This document shows, piece by piece, positions 51,026-60,688 of a stretch of 64,000 bases of DNA. The stretch comes from an uncultured Clostridia bacterium (lineage in GTDB: Bacteria > Bacillota > Clostridia > Christensenellales > Borkfalkiaceae): NCBI GenBank assembly GCA_947630705.1, contig CANRIK010000018.1, forward strand, positions 62,001 to 126,000. Direction: 5' to 3'. The notes under the pieces are model-generated. The model saw nothing but the letters and a program-made list of their open reading frames with translations, was not told the DNA's origin and did not search any database. The translations under genes and the position numbers were made by a program. How positions within the stretch are numbered: the stretch's first letter is position 1; every line of letters starts with the position of its first letter.

Positions 51026-53602
51026 ATGGCATTTACACCAATGATGCAGCAATACTTGTCAATTAAGGAAAAGTATAAGGATTGTATAGTTTTATATCGT
51101 CTCGGAGATTTTTACGAGATGTTTTTCGACGATGCGGTAAAGGCCTCGAAAATTCTTGACCTCACCTTGACTGGAAAGGATTGCGGACTTGAAAACAGAG
51201 CGCCCATGTGCGGCGTTCCATATCATGCGGTAGACTCTTATATAGCAAAACTTGTCGAAACCGGAGAAAAGGTGGCCATTTGCGAACAGCTCGAAGATCC
51301 GGCAAAGGCAAATGGAATGGTCGCAAGAGATGTTGTTCGCGTCGTTACTGCCGGTACGCTTATTTCGGACACGGGCTTGAACGAAAAGACAAATAATTAT
51401 ATTTGTTGTGCTTATAAAGAAGATGACTGTGTGGCGTTGGCTTGGGCGGACATAACGACAGGTGCGCTTTCCGCTACGGAATTTGTAAACGGCGGCTTCG
51501 AAAAATGCATAAACCAGATGGTTAAACTCGAAGTAAAAGAAATAATTTGCAATGACGAAATGTTGTTTGCTTCAAAAACTCTGCGCGAGGTGGCTGTGGG
51601 CGCCTTGCCTCATTTTTCGAGCTATCCTATGTGGGCATTCGGATATCAGGCTGCGGAGCGCACGCTTATGGAGCAGTTTGGCGTGAAATCTCTGTCTTCT
51701 TTCTCCGTTTCCGGAAGAAAGAATGTTATACAGGCTTTGGGAGCCTTGATAGAGTATTTGAAAGATACTCAAAAACATGCTCTCAAAAATATAGATAACG
51801 TCAACTATATTCAGTTTGAAAATTACTTGCAGCTTGATTTGACCGCGCTTCGGAATCTTGAAATTACCAAAACTCTCAACGACGGCAAAAAATACGGCTC
51901 GCTTTTATGGCTCTTGGATAAGACCGGTACGGCAATGGGAGCGAGGTTGCTCAAAAATGAAATTATGTATCCCTTGGGCAACAAAAATGATATAAATTAT
52001 CGTCTCGACGGAGTTTCGGAACTTTACGAGGCTACCGTTGTGCGCCTTGCAATTCAGGATATTTTTAAATCCGTCAAGGATATCGAACGTATCGCAGGAA
52101 AAATAAGCAACGGGAATATTATGCCGAAAGATTGCTTGAATCTTTTGGTTTCGCTCTCCGTAATACCGAATTTGAAGTTTCAATTATCGGGGTTTACTTC
52201 CGAAATAATCAAAAATATCTGCGACGGGCTTTGCGATGTTTCTTCACTTACGCAGTTGCTTGATAAAGCAATCGCGTCTCCCGCGCCGAATACATTGAAA
52301 GACGGCGAATATATTAAGACCGGTTACAATGCTCAATTAGACGAACTGCGCAACATAAAAAAAGAAGGCAAAAATATTCTTCTTGCCATGGAATCCCGTG
52401 AACGCGACGCGACGGGCATAAGAACTCTGCGAATTCATTATAATAGAGTTTTCGGTTATTACATAGAAGTCACCAAGTCCTTTAAAGATAAGGTTCCTTT
52501 GAATTATCAACGCAGACAAACTCTCACAAACTCCGAAAGGTACACTACCGACGAACTCAAAGAGTTGGAGGGGAAGATTGTTTCAAGCGAGGAACGAGCT
52601 CTTAAATTGGAGGCACAGCTGTATGAAGACATAAAGGCCGTGCTCGCCGAAAATATAGATAATTTGAAGAGTATAGCCTCGGCCGTAGCGCTTTTGGATA
52701 TGATTGCGGCGTTTGCAGAAGTTGCCAAAACAAATAAATATGTGCGTCCTGAAATAGTTGACGGGAATTTACCGCTTATCATAAAAGAGGGCAGACATCC
52801 CGTTGTAGAAGTGATTTCAAAGGAACGATTCATATCGAACGACGTTTTGCTCGACGAAGACAATAACAGGACCATGATAATAACAGGTCCCAACATGGCG
52901 GGTAAAAGCACTTTCATGCGCCAGACGGCTTTAATAGCGATAATGGCTCATCTCGGCTCATTCGTTCCGGCGAAATCTGCGCAAATTCCTCTCATAGACA
53001 GAGTATTTACGAGGGTAGGCGCAAGCGATAATCTTATCTCCGATCAAAGCACTTTCATGGTTGAAATGATTGAGGTCGCGACTATTATCAATAATGCGAC
53101 GAAAAACAGCCTTTTGATTCTCGACGAGGTGGGAAGAGGCACCAGCACATACGATGGTTTGAGCATTGCGTGGGCGGTTATTGAGTATCTTACCCAAAAA
53201 ATAGGCGCAAAGACAATGTTTGCAACTCATTATCACGAATTAACGGAGCTTGAAACGAGTCTTGAAGGCGTCAAGAATTATAAAATTGCGGTCAAAGAGC
53301 TGGATGGAAATATAATCTTTTTGCGGAAAATCATGAGAGGCGGAGCTAATCGCAGTTTCGGTATAGAAGTTGCGTCTCTCGCCGGAGTTCCCACTTCCGT
53401 TACCGGCAGGGCAAAGGAAATTCTTAAAATGGTTGAAAGCGGAGACAAATCCCACATAGAGGAACAAAAGGAGCCCACGGAGGAAAATATCAGCGAGGTA
53501 GAGCGCATTTTAAAGGATATAGATATGAATAACCTCAGTCCAATGCAGGCGTTTATGTTGGTCGGCGACTTGGTTGAAAAGGTGAAAGATGAAAAGAATT
53601 AA
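51026..53602 (+). CDS. mutS: DNA mismatch repair protein MutS
   Basis: Recognises base mismatches and small loops. From the ATG at 51026 it has 858 residues: the mismatch-binding domain with Phe29-Tyr-Glu31 in G-D-F-Y-E-M-F, connector, core and clamp domains, then the ATPase with Walker A G-P-N-M-A-G-K-S (about 621-628), D-E-V-G-R-G-T-S-T-Y-D-G and T-H-Y-H-E-L. The C-terminal end (M-N-N-L-S-P-M-Q-A) keeps the tetramerisation-type helix. The F-x-E motif separates it from MutS2. It overlaps mutL by 14 bases. An in-frame start 30 bases upstream lies inside miaB. Confidence 0.97.
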   Translation: MAFTPMMQQYLSIKEKYKDCIVLYRLGDFYEMFFDDAVKASKILDLTLTGKDCGLENRAPMCGVPYHAVDSYIAKLVETGEKVAICEQLEDPAKANGMVARDVVRVVTAGTLISDTGLNEKTNNYICCAYKEDDCVALAWADITTGALSATEFVNGGFEKCINQMVKLEVKEIICNDEMLFASKTLREVAVGALPHFSSYPMWAFGYQAAERTLMEQFGVKSLSSFSVSGRKNVIQALGALIEYLKDTQKHALKNIDNVNYIQFENYLQLDLTALRNLEITKTLNDGKKYGSLLWLLDKTGTAMGARLLKNEIMYPLGNKNDINYRLDGVSELYEATVVRLAIQDIFKSVKDIERIAGKISNGNIMPKDCLNLLVSLSVIPNLKFQLSGFTSEIIKNICDGLCDVSSLTQLLDKAIASPAPNTLKDGEYIKTGYNAQLDELRNIKKEGKNILLAMESRERDATGIRTLRIHYNRVFGYYIEVTKSFKDKVPLNYQRRQTLTNSERYTTDELKELEGKIVSSEERALKLEAQLYEDIKAVLAENIDNLKSIASAVALLDMIAAFAEVAKTNKYVRPEIVDGNLPLIIKEGRHPVVEVISKERFISNDVLLDEDNNRTMIITGPNMAGKSTFMRQTALIAIMAHLGSFVPAKSAQIPLIDRVFTRVGASDNLISDQSTFMVEMIEVATIINNATKNSLLILDEVGRGTSTYDGLSIAWAVIEYLTQKIGAKTMFATHYHELTELETSLEGVKNYKIAVKELDGNIIFLRKIMRGGANRSFGIEVASLAGVPTSVTGRAKEILKMVESGDKSHIEEQKEPTEENISEVERILKDIDMNNLSPMQAFMLVGDLVEKVKDEKN

Positions 53603-55577
53603 TATTCTGACAAAGACCGTCTATAACAGAATTGCCGCGGGAGAAGTTGTCGAAAGGCCGTATTCCGTGGTTAAAGAACTGGTTGAAAACAGTCTTGATT
53701 CCGGAGCGACCGATATCGAGATTTATATTGAAAAGGGCGGAAAGCAGTTGATTAGAGTTGCAGACAACGGTATGGGAATTTTCAAGGATGACCTTCCGGC
53801 GGCGTTTATGCCTCATGCGACAAGTAAAATTTCTTGCGTGGACGACCTCGAACATATCAAAACTCTCGGATTTCGCGGAGAGGCTCTTGCAAGCATATCT
53901 GCAATCTCGAAAACCGAAATAATTTCGGTCACCGTAGGCAATCCGGCTTACAGCATAAAATGTGACGGCGGAGTCGTTGGCGAAGTCGTTCCGGCGGCTC
54001 TGGAAAAAGGCACGGTAATCAGTGTTTATGACCTTTTCTTTAATACTCCCGTACGTGCTAAATTTCTTAAAACCGATAAGAAAGAGGAAACGGATATAAC
54101 CAATTTCGTTTCAAGATTTATTTTGGCGAATCCCGAAGTCCGCTTTAAATATTACGCCGACGGTAAAATCGTATTGCAATCTTTCGGCGGAGGCCTTGAA
54201 GAGGCTATCGCTCAGGTTTATGGTGCGAAGGTAATACCGCAATGTATTAAAATCGACGCTTTAAAAGACGGAATCAGACTTCACGGCTTTATAGGCAACC
54301 AAAATTTTTTCAAGCCCAACAAAAGCTATCAATCGATTTTTTTAAACGGCAGATATATTGTCAATTATACGATTGCTACCGCTATTTCAAATGCCTATTC
54401 AAGTTATGCGATGAAGCGGCAATTTCCTTTTTACATATTGAATGTTGAAGTTCCCAACGATATCGTGGACGTCAATGTTCATCCGAATAAAGCCGATGTA
54501 AGGTTTATAGATAATAACCTTATTTTCGGCGTTGTATACAAAGTTATTTCGTCTGTGCTCGACGGAACGGCAGCGGCGGCAGAGTTCGTTGTGGGCGGCG
54601 GCAGAGTGCCCGAAATCAAATCCACGATAGGCGATAAATCCGACGCTAACAAAGTGTATACGGAAAACAAAGCGTCAGAGGAACTTATTGAAAAATATAT
54701 GCCGGCAAAGTCAACGGGCTTTCCGGAAGACAGAATCAAAAAACCCGATAAAGAAGAGAGCGCTACCGAAAGTGACGAGGCTTCCGATTACTCCGAAAGA
54801 AAATATTTCAATCCGGAAACCGATTTGCCGTTGAATGAATTTTACGGGGCTGAGAATCAACTCAAAAAATTACATAAATTAGAACTTGACGGCGATACGT
54901 CCGGAGTATCGGATGCGTCTCTTTCGACTGATAATCCGTATCGCATTCAGGAACAGGAGATTGAAAAGCGATATTTCGAGAGAAAACAGGCGAGAATAGA
55001 TTACGATACATGCACCTATTGCGGTTCGGTTTTCAATACTTATTTAATATACGAATATCAGGATAAAATCTATTTAATCGACCAACATGCCGCGCACGAA
55101 AGGCTTATTTACGACAGATATATCAAAAATGTTCGGGATCGAGGCATAATAAGGCAGCCGCTTTTGATTCCGTATGTGTTCGACGTAAACGTTGCCGAAG
55201 CGCATTTTTTGGATAAAAGCATGAAAAAATTGGCCGATCTCGGCTTTGTCGTAACCTCCTTCGGAGGCAATGTTTATCGCGTTGATGAAATTCCGTCCGA
55301 TCTGTGCGATATAAGTTTGGAGGACTTTTTCGACGACATTCTCGCCGATATCGATAGTTTGAATGAAATAAGACTTGAAGATATATTTAAGGATAAAATC
55401 GCAACCGCAGCTTGTAAACATGCCATAAAAGGCGGAATGAAACTTACGCAGCAGGAAGTTGACACACTGATGAAGATGTTGGAGGGCAATATGGGCTTGA
55501 AATGTCCTCATGGCAGACCTGTTTGCGTAACGATGACAAAACGAGATATCGAAAAAATGTTCAAAAGGATTGTTTGA
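53589..55577 (+). CDS. mutL: DNA mismatch repair protein MutL (endonuclease type)
   Basis: Couples mismatch recognition to strand nicking. It has 662 residues. The GHKL ATPase has I-A-A-G-E-V-V, D-N-G-M-G-I, A-T-S-K-I and G-F-R-G-E-A-L. A charged linker (about 340-455) leads to the C-terminal endonuclease domain: D-Q-H-A-x2-E-x4 (with Asp where the last Glu is usual), A-C-K-H-A-I-K and C-P-H-G-R-P. The endonuclease motifs fit bacteria that lack MutH. Translation overlaps with the mutS end, so the two are made together. Confidence 0.96.
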   Translation: MKRINILTKTVYNRIAAGEVVERPYSVVKELVENSLDSGATDIEIYIEKGGKQLIRVADNGMGIFKDDLPAAFMPHATSKISCVDDLEHIKTLGFRGEALASISAISKTEIISVTVGNPAYSIKCDGGVVGEVVPAALEKGTVISVYDLFFNTPVRAKFLKTDKKEETDITNFVSRFILANPEVRFKYYADGKIVLQSFGGGLEEAIAQVYGAKVIPQCIKIDALKDGIRLHGFIGNQNFFKPNKSYQSIFLNGRYIVNYTIATAISNAYSSYAMKRQFPFYILNVEVPNDIVDVNVHPNKADVRFIDNNLIFGVVYKVISSVLDGTAAAAEFVVGGGRVPEIKSTIGDKSDANKVYTENKASEELIEKYMPAKSTGFPEDRIKKPDKEESATESDEASDYSERKYFNPETDLPLNEFYGAENQLKKLHKLELDGDTSGVSDASLSTDNPYRIQEQEIEKRYFERKQARIDYDTCTYCGSVFNTYLIYEYQDKIYLIDQHAAHERLIYDRYIKNVRDRGIIRQPLLIPYVFDVNVAEAHFLDKSMKKLADLGFVVTSFGGNVYRVDEIPSDLCDISLEDFFDDILADIDSLNEIRLEDIFKDKIATAACKHAIKGGMKLTQQEVDTLMKMLEGNMGLKCPHGRPVCVTMTKRDIEKMFKRIV

Positions 55578-55578
55578 T

Positions 55579-56490
55579 TTGGGCAAACTTCTTATAATAT
55601 GCGGAACAACCGCTTCCGGTAAAACAAGCCTTGCGGTTCAATGTGCTCAAAAATTGAATACCGAAATAATTTCCGCGGATTCTCAACTTGTTTACAGAGG
55701 TTTGAATATAGGCACTGCAAAGCCCGATTTAAGCGAAAGACGGGGAATTGTTCATCATATGATAGACATTGTTGACCCGATTCGCGAGTTCAGCGTGGTC
55801 GATTATCGCAACGCCGCGTTGCCGATAGTCGAAAGGCTTCTTAAAGAGGGCAAAACGCCCGTTCTATGCGGAGGCACGGCTTTTTATATCAATTCATTGA
55901 TTTTCGATTTTGCCTACGGCAATACGGGAGAAGATAAAGAGATTCGTCAAAAATATTATAATATTCTCGAAAGCAAAGGTAAGGATTACCTGTATTCATT
56001 ATTAATGGAGAGGGATAGCGAAACGGCGCAAAAGCTACATTATAACGATTATAAGCGAGTTATTCGCGCTCTTGAAATATATGAAACGAGCGGAATAAAA
56101 AAATCCGAGCAGTGCGACGCCATGACGCCAAAATACGACTATCTTGCGGTGGCGATAAATTATCCGAGAGAAGAGTTATATAGAAGAATAGACGAGCGAG
56201 TAGACAGAATGTTCGAGCTCGGTCTGGTTGAAGAGGTTAAAAACCTACTTTCAAGCGGCGTTGACGAAAATTGCCGCTGTATGCAGGCAATAGGCTATAA
56301 AGAAGTGGTTTGTTGCCTTAAAAACGGCGATAATCAAAGTACTATGCGTGACATAATCAAGTTAAATACCCATCATTATGCAAAAAGGCAGATAACGTTT
56401 TTTAAAAAATTCCCGAACATTGTATGGTTAAAGCCCGAAGAGGCGAACGCCGATAGAGTATTGGAGTTATTGTATGACAGCAATAGATGA
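55579..56490 (+). CDS. miaA: tRNA dimethylallyltransferase MiaA
   Basis: Adds an isopentenyl group to A37 of tRNAs reading UNN codons; the product is the substrate of MiaB. About 303 residues with the P-loop C-G-T-T-A-S-G-K-T-S, then I-I-S-A-D-S-Q-L-V-Y, D-P-I-R-E-F-S-V-V-D-Y, and L-C-G-G-T-A-F-Y-I. The start is a TTG. The one at 55579 sits about ten bases after AAAGGA in the end of mutL, while the TTG at 55570 is too close to it. The last 17 bases overlap the next gene. hfq, often found after miaA, is not here. Confidence 0.94.
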   Translation: MGKLLIICGTTASGKTSLAVQCAQKLNTEIISADSQLVYRGLNIGTAKPDLSERRGIVHHMIDIVDPIREFSVVDYRNAALPIVERLLKEGKTPVLCGGTAFYINSLIFDFAYGNTGEDKEIRQKYYNILESKGKDYLYSLLMERDSETAQKLHYNDYKRVIRALEIYETSGIKKSEQCDAMTPKYDYLAVAINYPREELYRRIDERVDRMFELGLVEEVKNLLSSGVDENCRCMQAIGYKEVVCCLKNGDNQSTMRDIIKLNTHHYAKRQITFFKKFPNIVWLKPEEANADRVLELLYDSNR

Positions 56491-57697
56491 ATTTATAAAG
56501 AGGTGCGAAGAGAAGTCTCACGATAAATATCGCCTTATCGAAGATATTGCCTATTTCAATCAAATTAAGGTATTGAAAGCGTTTGAAAAATGCCGCGTCG
56601 CCACACGGCATTTTAACGGCACAAGCGGTTACGGCTACGATGACGAGGGCAGGGATACTCTCGGTAAATTATATGCGTATTCTTTTGGAGCGGATGCCGG
56701 AATAGTATCTCCTCATCTCGTATCGGGAACTCACTCGCTAACGGTTGCATTGTTCGGACTTCTTCGCCCGGACGATACTCTTTTGTGCGTCAGCGGCATG
56801 CCGTACGATACTATCAGAGGAGTTATATACGGTGACAATAACGGTTCATTAAAAGATTTTGGCGTTAATTTTGAATATTGCGAGCTAAAAAACGATAAAT
56901 TTGACTTTAATTCAATAAAAAATAAACTTAACAACAAGGTCAAAGTGGTTTATATACAGCGGTCGCGCGGTTATGAACTCCGTGACGCCTTTTCGTGCGA
57001 AGAAATAGGTGAAGTCTGCGAATTTGTTCGTTCCTTGGGCTTTGAAGGCTGCATTTTTGTCGATAATTGTTATGGAGAATTTGTTGAAAAGTCGGAACCT
57101 ACTGACGTCGGCGCCGATATTATTGTAGGTTCACTTATAAAAAATGCCGGCGGCGGACTTGCGCCGACCGGCGGATATATAGTAGGCAAGCAAAAATATA
57201 TCGATATGATTGGTAAAAGACTGACAGCGCCGTCCATTGGACTTGAAGTCGGTTCATATTTAGGTGGATATCAGTATTTCTATCAAGGTCTGTTTATGGC
57301 TCCGCATATAGTTGCTCAGGCGCTGAAAACCTCTATATTAATAGGTCAGGCAATGTGCGATCTCGGCTTCGAGAATTATCCCAAAATAGATAAAATTCCG
57401 CATGATATTACTCGCGCCATAAAGTTTGACAGCGCCGAGAACATGGTAAATTTTATACGTGAAGTGCAGTATGCTTCGCCGGTGGACAGCTATGTGACAT
57501 GCGAGCCGTGGGATATGCCGGGCTATGACGACAAAATAATTATGGCGGCCGGCACATTTGTTTCGGGAGCCTCGATAGAGCTTTCAGCCGACGGCCCCGT
57601 AAAACCGCCCTATATCGCATATTTTCAGGGCGGACTTACCTACGAGCACGGCAAATACGCTTTGGAACGAATTTTAAATAAGATTATCAAGCATTAA
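56474..57697 (+). CDS. PLP enzyme, methionine gamma-lyase/aluminium-resistance family
   Basis: A 407-residue fold-type I PLP enzyme of the family annotated as methionine gamma-lyase-like or aluminium-resistance protein (Pfam Met_gamma_lyase). It has the family start with a long helix, G-Y-G-Y-D-D-E-G-R-D-T-L, S-G-T-H-S-L cofactor contacts, V-D-N-C-Y-G-E-F with the PLP aspartate, and the Schiff-base Lys223 in G-S-L-I-K-N-A-G-G-G. The glycine-rich A-P-T-G-G-Y-I follows. Its true substrate is not established, despite the family name. It is the last gene of the miaB-mutSL-miaA operon, a common clostridial arrangement. Confidence 0.9.
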   Translation: MTAIDEFIKRCEEKSHDKYRLIEDIAYFNQIKVLKAFEKCRVATRHFNGTSGYGYDDEGRDTLGKLYAYSFGADAGIVSPHLVSGTHSLTVALFGLLRPDDTLLCVSGMPYDTIRGVIYGDNNGSLKDFGVNFEYCELKNDKFDFNSIKNKLNNKVKVVYIQRSRGYELRDAFSCEEIGEVCEFVRSLGFEGCIFVDNCYGEFVEKSEPTDVGADIIVGSLIKNAGGGLAPTGGYIVGKQKYIDMIGKRLTAPSIGLEVGSYLGGYQYFYQGLFMAPHIVAQALKTSILIGQAMCDLGFENYPKIDKIPHDITRAIKFDSAENMVNFIREVQYASPVDSYVTCEPWDMPGYDDKIIMAAGTFVSGASIELSADGPVKPPYIAYFQGGLTYEHGKYALERILNKIIKH

Positions 57698-57719
57698 TCC
57701 GTATAAATATCAAAAGTTC

Positions 57720-57751
57720 AGCGAGCGCAAATTTGTATGCGCTCGCTTTTA
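57720..57751 (+). terminator. Intrinsic terminator of the miaB operon
   Basis: Stem AGCGAGCGCA (57720-57729) with TGCGCTCGCT (57738-57747), eight-base loop, followed by TTTATATT. Confidence 0.9.
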
Positions 57752-57783
57752 TATTACTTTTTTATACAATTTATTTCAAAATA

Positions 57784-57812
57784 TTGCAAAAATATACACC
57801 GTGTGATAAAAT
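57784..57812 (+). promoter_or_regulatory. Promoter of the pectate-lyase-like gene
   Basis: TTGCAA at 57784-57789, 17 bases, TAAAAT at 57807-57812. Confidence 0.6.
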
Positions 57813-57842
57813 TTATTTAAAATATGTTCAATGGTGACACAA

Positions 57843-60596
57843 ATGAAAGTTTTCAAATCAATTTGTTCCTCTTTGATTGCAACGGCTTTGATTTTTACTA
57901 TTGGCGTGTCGGCAGTTTTGCAGACAGGGTGTATAGATACCGACTCTGCGAATAATGTTACGCAAAACAATAGTACGTCTGCCGAACAAAAATTTAAATT
58001 GAACTTTATATTGAACGGCGGTTGGTTTGTCGGTGAGGCAATCAGTGAGTTTGTGGCCAATACATTGGTAATTCTTCCGACAAATCTGGAACGCGAAGGC
58101 TATATATTTATCGGATGGTTTGATAATGAAGATTTTTCAGGCAAGGCATATACGGAGATTGCCGCGAATTATGCGCGTTCCGATAAGACTTTTTGGGCGA
58201 AGTGGGAGAAGATTGAACCCGTTACCTATTCGGTATTTCTACATTTGAACGGTGGGAATTTCGCAAACGGCGATAACGACATTAAAAGTTATAAAGAGGG
58301 TGATGAAATTAATTTGCCAAAACCTGTCAAGCAAGGATTTATATTTGACGGTTGGTATGATAATGATAAATTCAGCGGAAGCGCGGTCGATAAGATTAGT
58401 TCGGACGACAGGGGCAATAAGAATTTTTATGCAAAATGGATAGCCGACTCTGTCGCCGATCAGCCTACAAAGAAATATTTTAACGTCACGTTCGATATGA
58501 ATTATCCCGAAGCAGATGAATCGACGGTAATTACGGTAGAGTCAGGCCAAACAGTTGTGGAACCCGTAGTTAATAAAAGATTGGGGTATAGATTTATAGG
58601 TTGGTATACAGAAGAATCAGGCGGCGAGGAGTTTAACTTTACACAGGGTATAACTTGCAGTTTTACATTATATGCTCATTGGGAGCGCGAAACCTATGAA
58701 GTAACTTTCGAATTGGACGGCGGAAAAATAAACAACGGATATTTTGATTCATACACTTTCGGAGAGTCAAAGCCTCTGCCGACTGACGTTACAAAGGATG
58801 ACTTCGTGTTTGACGGCTGGTATTTAGATTCGGATTGTTCGGGGAATAAAATAACGGAGATTTCCGCAGATTCTACCGGAAATAAAACTTTTTATGCGAG
58901 TTGGAAAGAGGATACGGCGCAATCGCAGGACCCCGATCAATTAAGTGTTTTGGACTTCGGAGGCTATGAAGAGGGCGCGTTTATCACTCTTAATTTGTTA
59001 AGGAATAAAAATGTCGGTGATTATACGGTAAAATACAGACCTTATGACGGAGTTTCGGCTTACGTTAATATTGACGACGAGTTGGTGAGAGTCGTTGACG
59101 GCTCCGTGCGAGCGGATATTCTTGGTTTAACTACTGGTGACGGCGTAGACGGTAAATATGAAATATGTGTCGAAGTTGACGGCAAAAGCATTACGGAAAT
59201 TGTACAAGTTTCGGCATACGATCGTTCCGGTTATGCTCATTTTAATGAATTGAATATAGGCGGCTATAACGCCAACGGCACGTTGAAAGATAAAGCGGTT
59301 GTAATTTATGTCAATGAAGACACGAAAAATACAGTAACAGAAACTGTGGGCAACAGTGTTTTACAGGGAATTGCAAATATACTTTCCGGTTTGGAAAAGT
59401 TTGGAGAGCGTCCTGTCGTAGTAAGAATTTTGGGAACGGTTGGCGCGGCGACATGGAATGAAATAAATTACGATAAAGACGGCAATTTCGGCGACGGAAC
59501 AGACTATAATAACGATAACAAATTGCCAGCAGAAAAGGTAAAGGGCAGAAACGGTTTGCAATTGCCCAATGACCATAAAGATATAACTCAGGAAGAATTG
59601 ATTTCAGGCAATTATAATTCATTGAATACAAGCGAATATTCCGAACTTTTAGGTCTTGACAGCAAGATTATTTGGGATGACAAAAATAAAGAGTATGATT
59701 CCGCTTGGAACAACTGTATTATCAAAAATGCGAATAACGTTACTATCGAAGGCGTCGGAACGGATGCGCGCATATTTCAATGGGGCTTGACGTGGAAGAA
59801 TTGTAATTCCATCGAGGTAAGAAATATCACTTTTGAAGATTATACGGAAGACGCATGCAGTTTCGAGGGCTCCGACGTCGACTCGTCGCTTGTCACAGAT
59901 CTGGAATCATATACTTCCAAAATGTTATGGTTGCATAACAATACGCTTTTACAGGGCAAAAATTATTGGGATGTCTCTGCCGAGCAGGACAAACATGAGG
60001 GTGACGGCGCTACCGATTTCAAGAAGAACGCTTACATCACTTTGTCATATAATCATTATTTTGAAAACCATAAAACAGGACTGATAGGCGACGGCGACGA
60101 GCAAAAAACGGCATGCGTAACTTTCCATCATAATTGGTATGAAAATTGCAACAGTCGGCTTCCTATGGCGAAGCAGGCCAATATGCATATGTACAATAAT
60201 TATTATGAAGGTTCTACCGGAACCAACATGTCGTTACGCGCAGGAGCGTACGCTTTTATTGAAAACTGTTATTTTTGTAATGTCAATAAGCCGATTGAAA
60301 CCCAAGAGGGAGACGGTAAAAAGGGAGTGGCAAAAATTTATAACTGTATTTTCGAAGGCAATAACATATCGAGCGATTATTTGAATAAAACAGTTTTTAT
60401 AGTCGATAAAAGGAATCAGACAGTCAATAACGACAATATTTTCAATAAAAATTTCGATACAGATATAAATTATTTTTATTACGACGAAGTGGAAGAGGAA
60501 ACCATAGTGGATTTCGGATTTGATATGTTGCCGACGGAGATGGTGAAAACGGTTATTCCGCTTGTTTCGGGTGCAAGAAAAACTGTTCGACAATAA
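57843..60596 (+). CDS. Secreted pectate-lyase-like protein with InlB repeats
   Basis: A large exported protein (917 residues from the ATG at 57843, which has GGTGA before it; an ATG at 57831 is also in frame). It begins with a signal peptide: basic K-V-F-K, a hydrophobic core, and a likely cut after V-S-A at 24. The nearby L-Q-T-G-C is not a proper lipobox. Four InlB-type repeats (nucleotides about 57990-58915) each contain an L-N-G-G-type strand, a G-Y-x-F-x-G-W turn and a closing F-Y-A-x-W. The C-terminal half is a right-handed beta helix of the PL1 type, with D-G-A-T-D, I-T-L-S-Y-N-H-Y-F, H-K-T-G-L-I-G, and H-H-N-W-Y-E-N-C-N-S-R-L-P-M-A-K bearing the expected catalytic Arg. It probably degrades pectin-like polymers at the cell surface. 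No sorting motif is seen. Confidence 0.85.
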   Translation: MKVFKSICSSLIATALIFTIGVSAVLQTGCIDTDSANNVTQNNSTSAEQKFKLNFILNGGWFVGEAISEFVANTLVILPTNLEREGYIFIGWFDNEDFSGKAYTEIAANYARSDKTFWAKWEKIEPVTYSVFLHLNGGNFANGDNDIKSYKEGDEINLPKPVKQGFIFDGWYDNDKFSGSAVDKISSDDRGNKNFYAKWIADSVADQPTKKYFNVTFDMNYPEADESTVITVESGQTVVEPVVNKRLGYRFIGWYTEESGGEEFNFTQGITCSFTLYAHWERETYEVTFELDGGKINNGYFDSYTFGESKPLPTDVTKDDFVFDGWYLDSDCSGNKITEISADSTGNKTFYASWKEDTAQSQDPDQLSVLDFGGYEEGAFITLNLLRNKNVGDYTVKYRPYDGVSAYVNIDDELVRVVDGSVRADILGLTTGDGVDGKYEICVEVDGKSITEIVQVSAYDRSGYAHFNELNIGGYNANGTLKDKAVVIYVNEDTKNTVTETVGNSVLQGIANILSGLEKFGERPVVVRILGTVGAATWNEINYDKDGNFGDGTDYNNDNKLPAEKVKGRNGLQLPNDHKDITQEELISGNYNSLNTSEYSELLGLDSKIIWDDKNKEYDSAWNNCIIKNANNVTIEGVGTDARIFQWGLTWKNCNSIEVRNITFEDYTEDACSFEGSDVDSSLVTDLESYTSKMLWLHNNTLLQGKNYWDVSAEQDKHEGDGATDFKKNAYITLSYNHYFENHKTGLIGDGDEQKTACVTFHHNWYENCNSRLPMAKQANMHMYNNYYEGSTGTNMSLRAGAYAFIENCYFCNVNKPIETQEGDGKKGVAKIYNCIFEGNNISSDYLNKTVFIVDKRNQTVNNDNIFNKNFDTDINYFYYDEVEEETIVDFGFDMLPTEMVKTVIPLVSGARKTVRQ

Positions 60597-60602
60597 TGTT
60601 TT

Positions 60603-60634
60603 AAAAGAGCTTGCGTTAAGGCAAGCTCTTTTGT
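60603..60634 (+). terminator. Intrinsic terminator after the pectate-lyase-like gene
   Basis: Perfect 12-bp stem (60603-60614 with 60621-60632), loop GTTAAG, T-rich right arm. Confidence 0.9.
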
Positions 60635-60644
60635 ATGAATAATA

Positions 60645-60673
60645 TTGCAAATTTGTTCCGACGGTGGTATAAT
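60645..60673 (+). promoter_or_regulatory. Sigma-A promoter of uvrC
   Basis: TTGCAA at 60645-60650, 17 bases, TATAAT at 60668-60673. The predicted leader before the uvrC ATG is about nine bases. Confidence 0.75.
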
Positions 60674-60688
60674 ATACAATAGGTGTTT

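Noticed and set aside
57995-58915. DNA-level repeat array in the pectate-lyase-like gene
   Set aside because: The InlB-type units are similar only as protein; at the DNA level they have diverged, so there is no true nucleotide repeat array or CRISPR.
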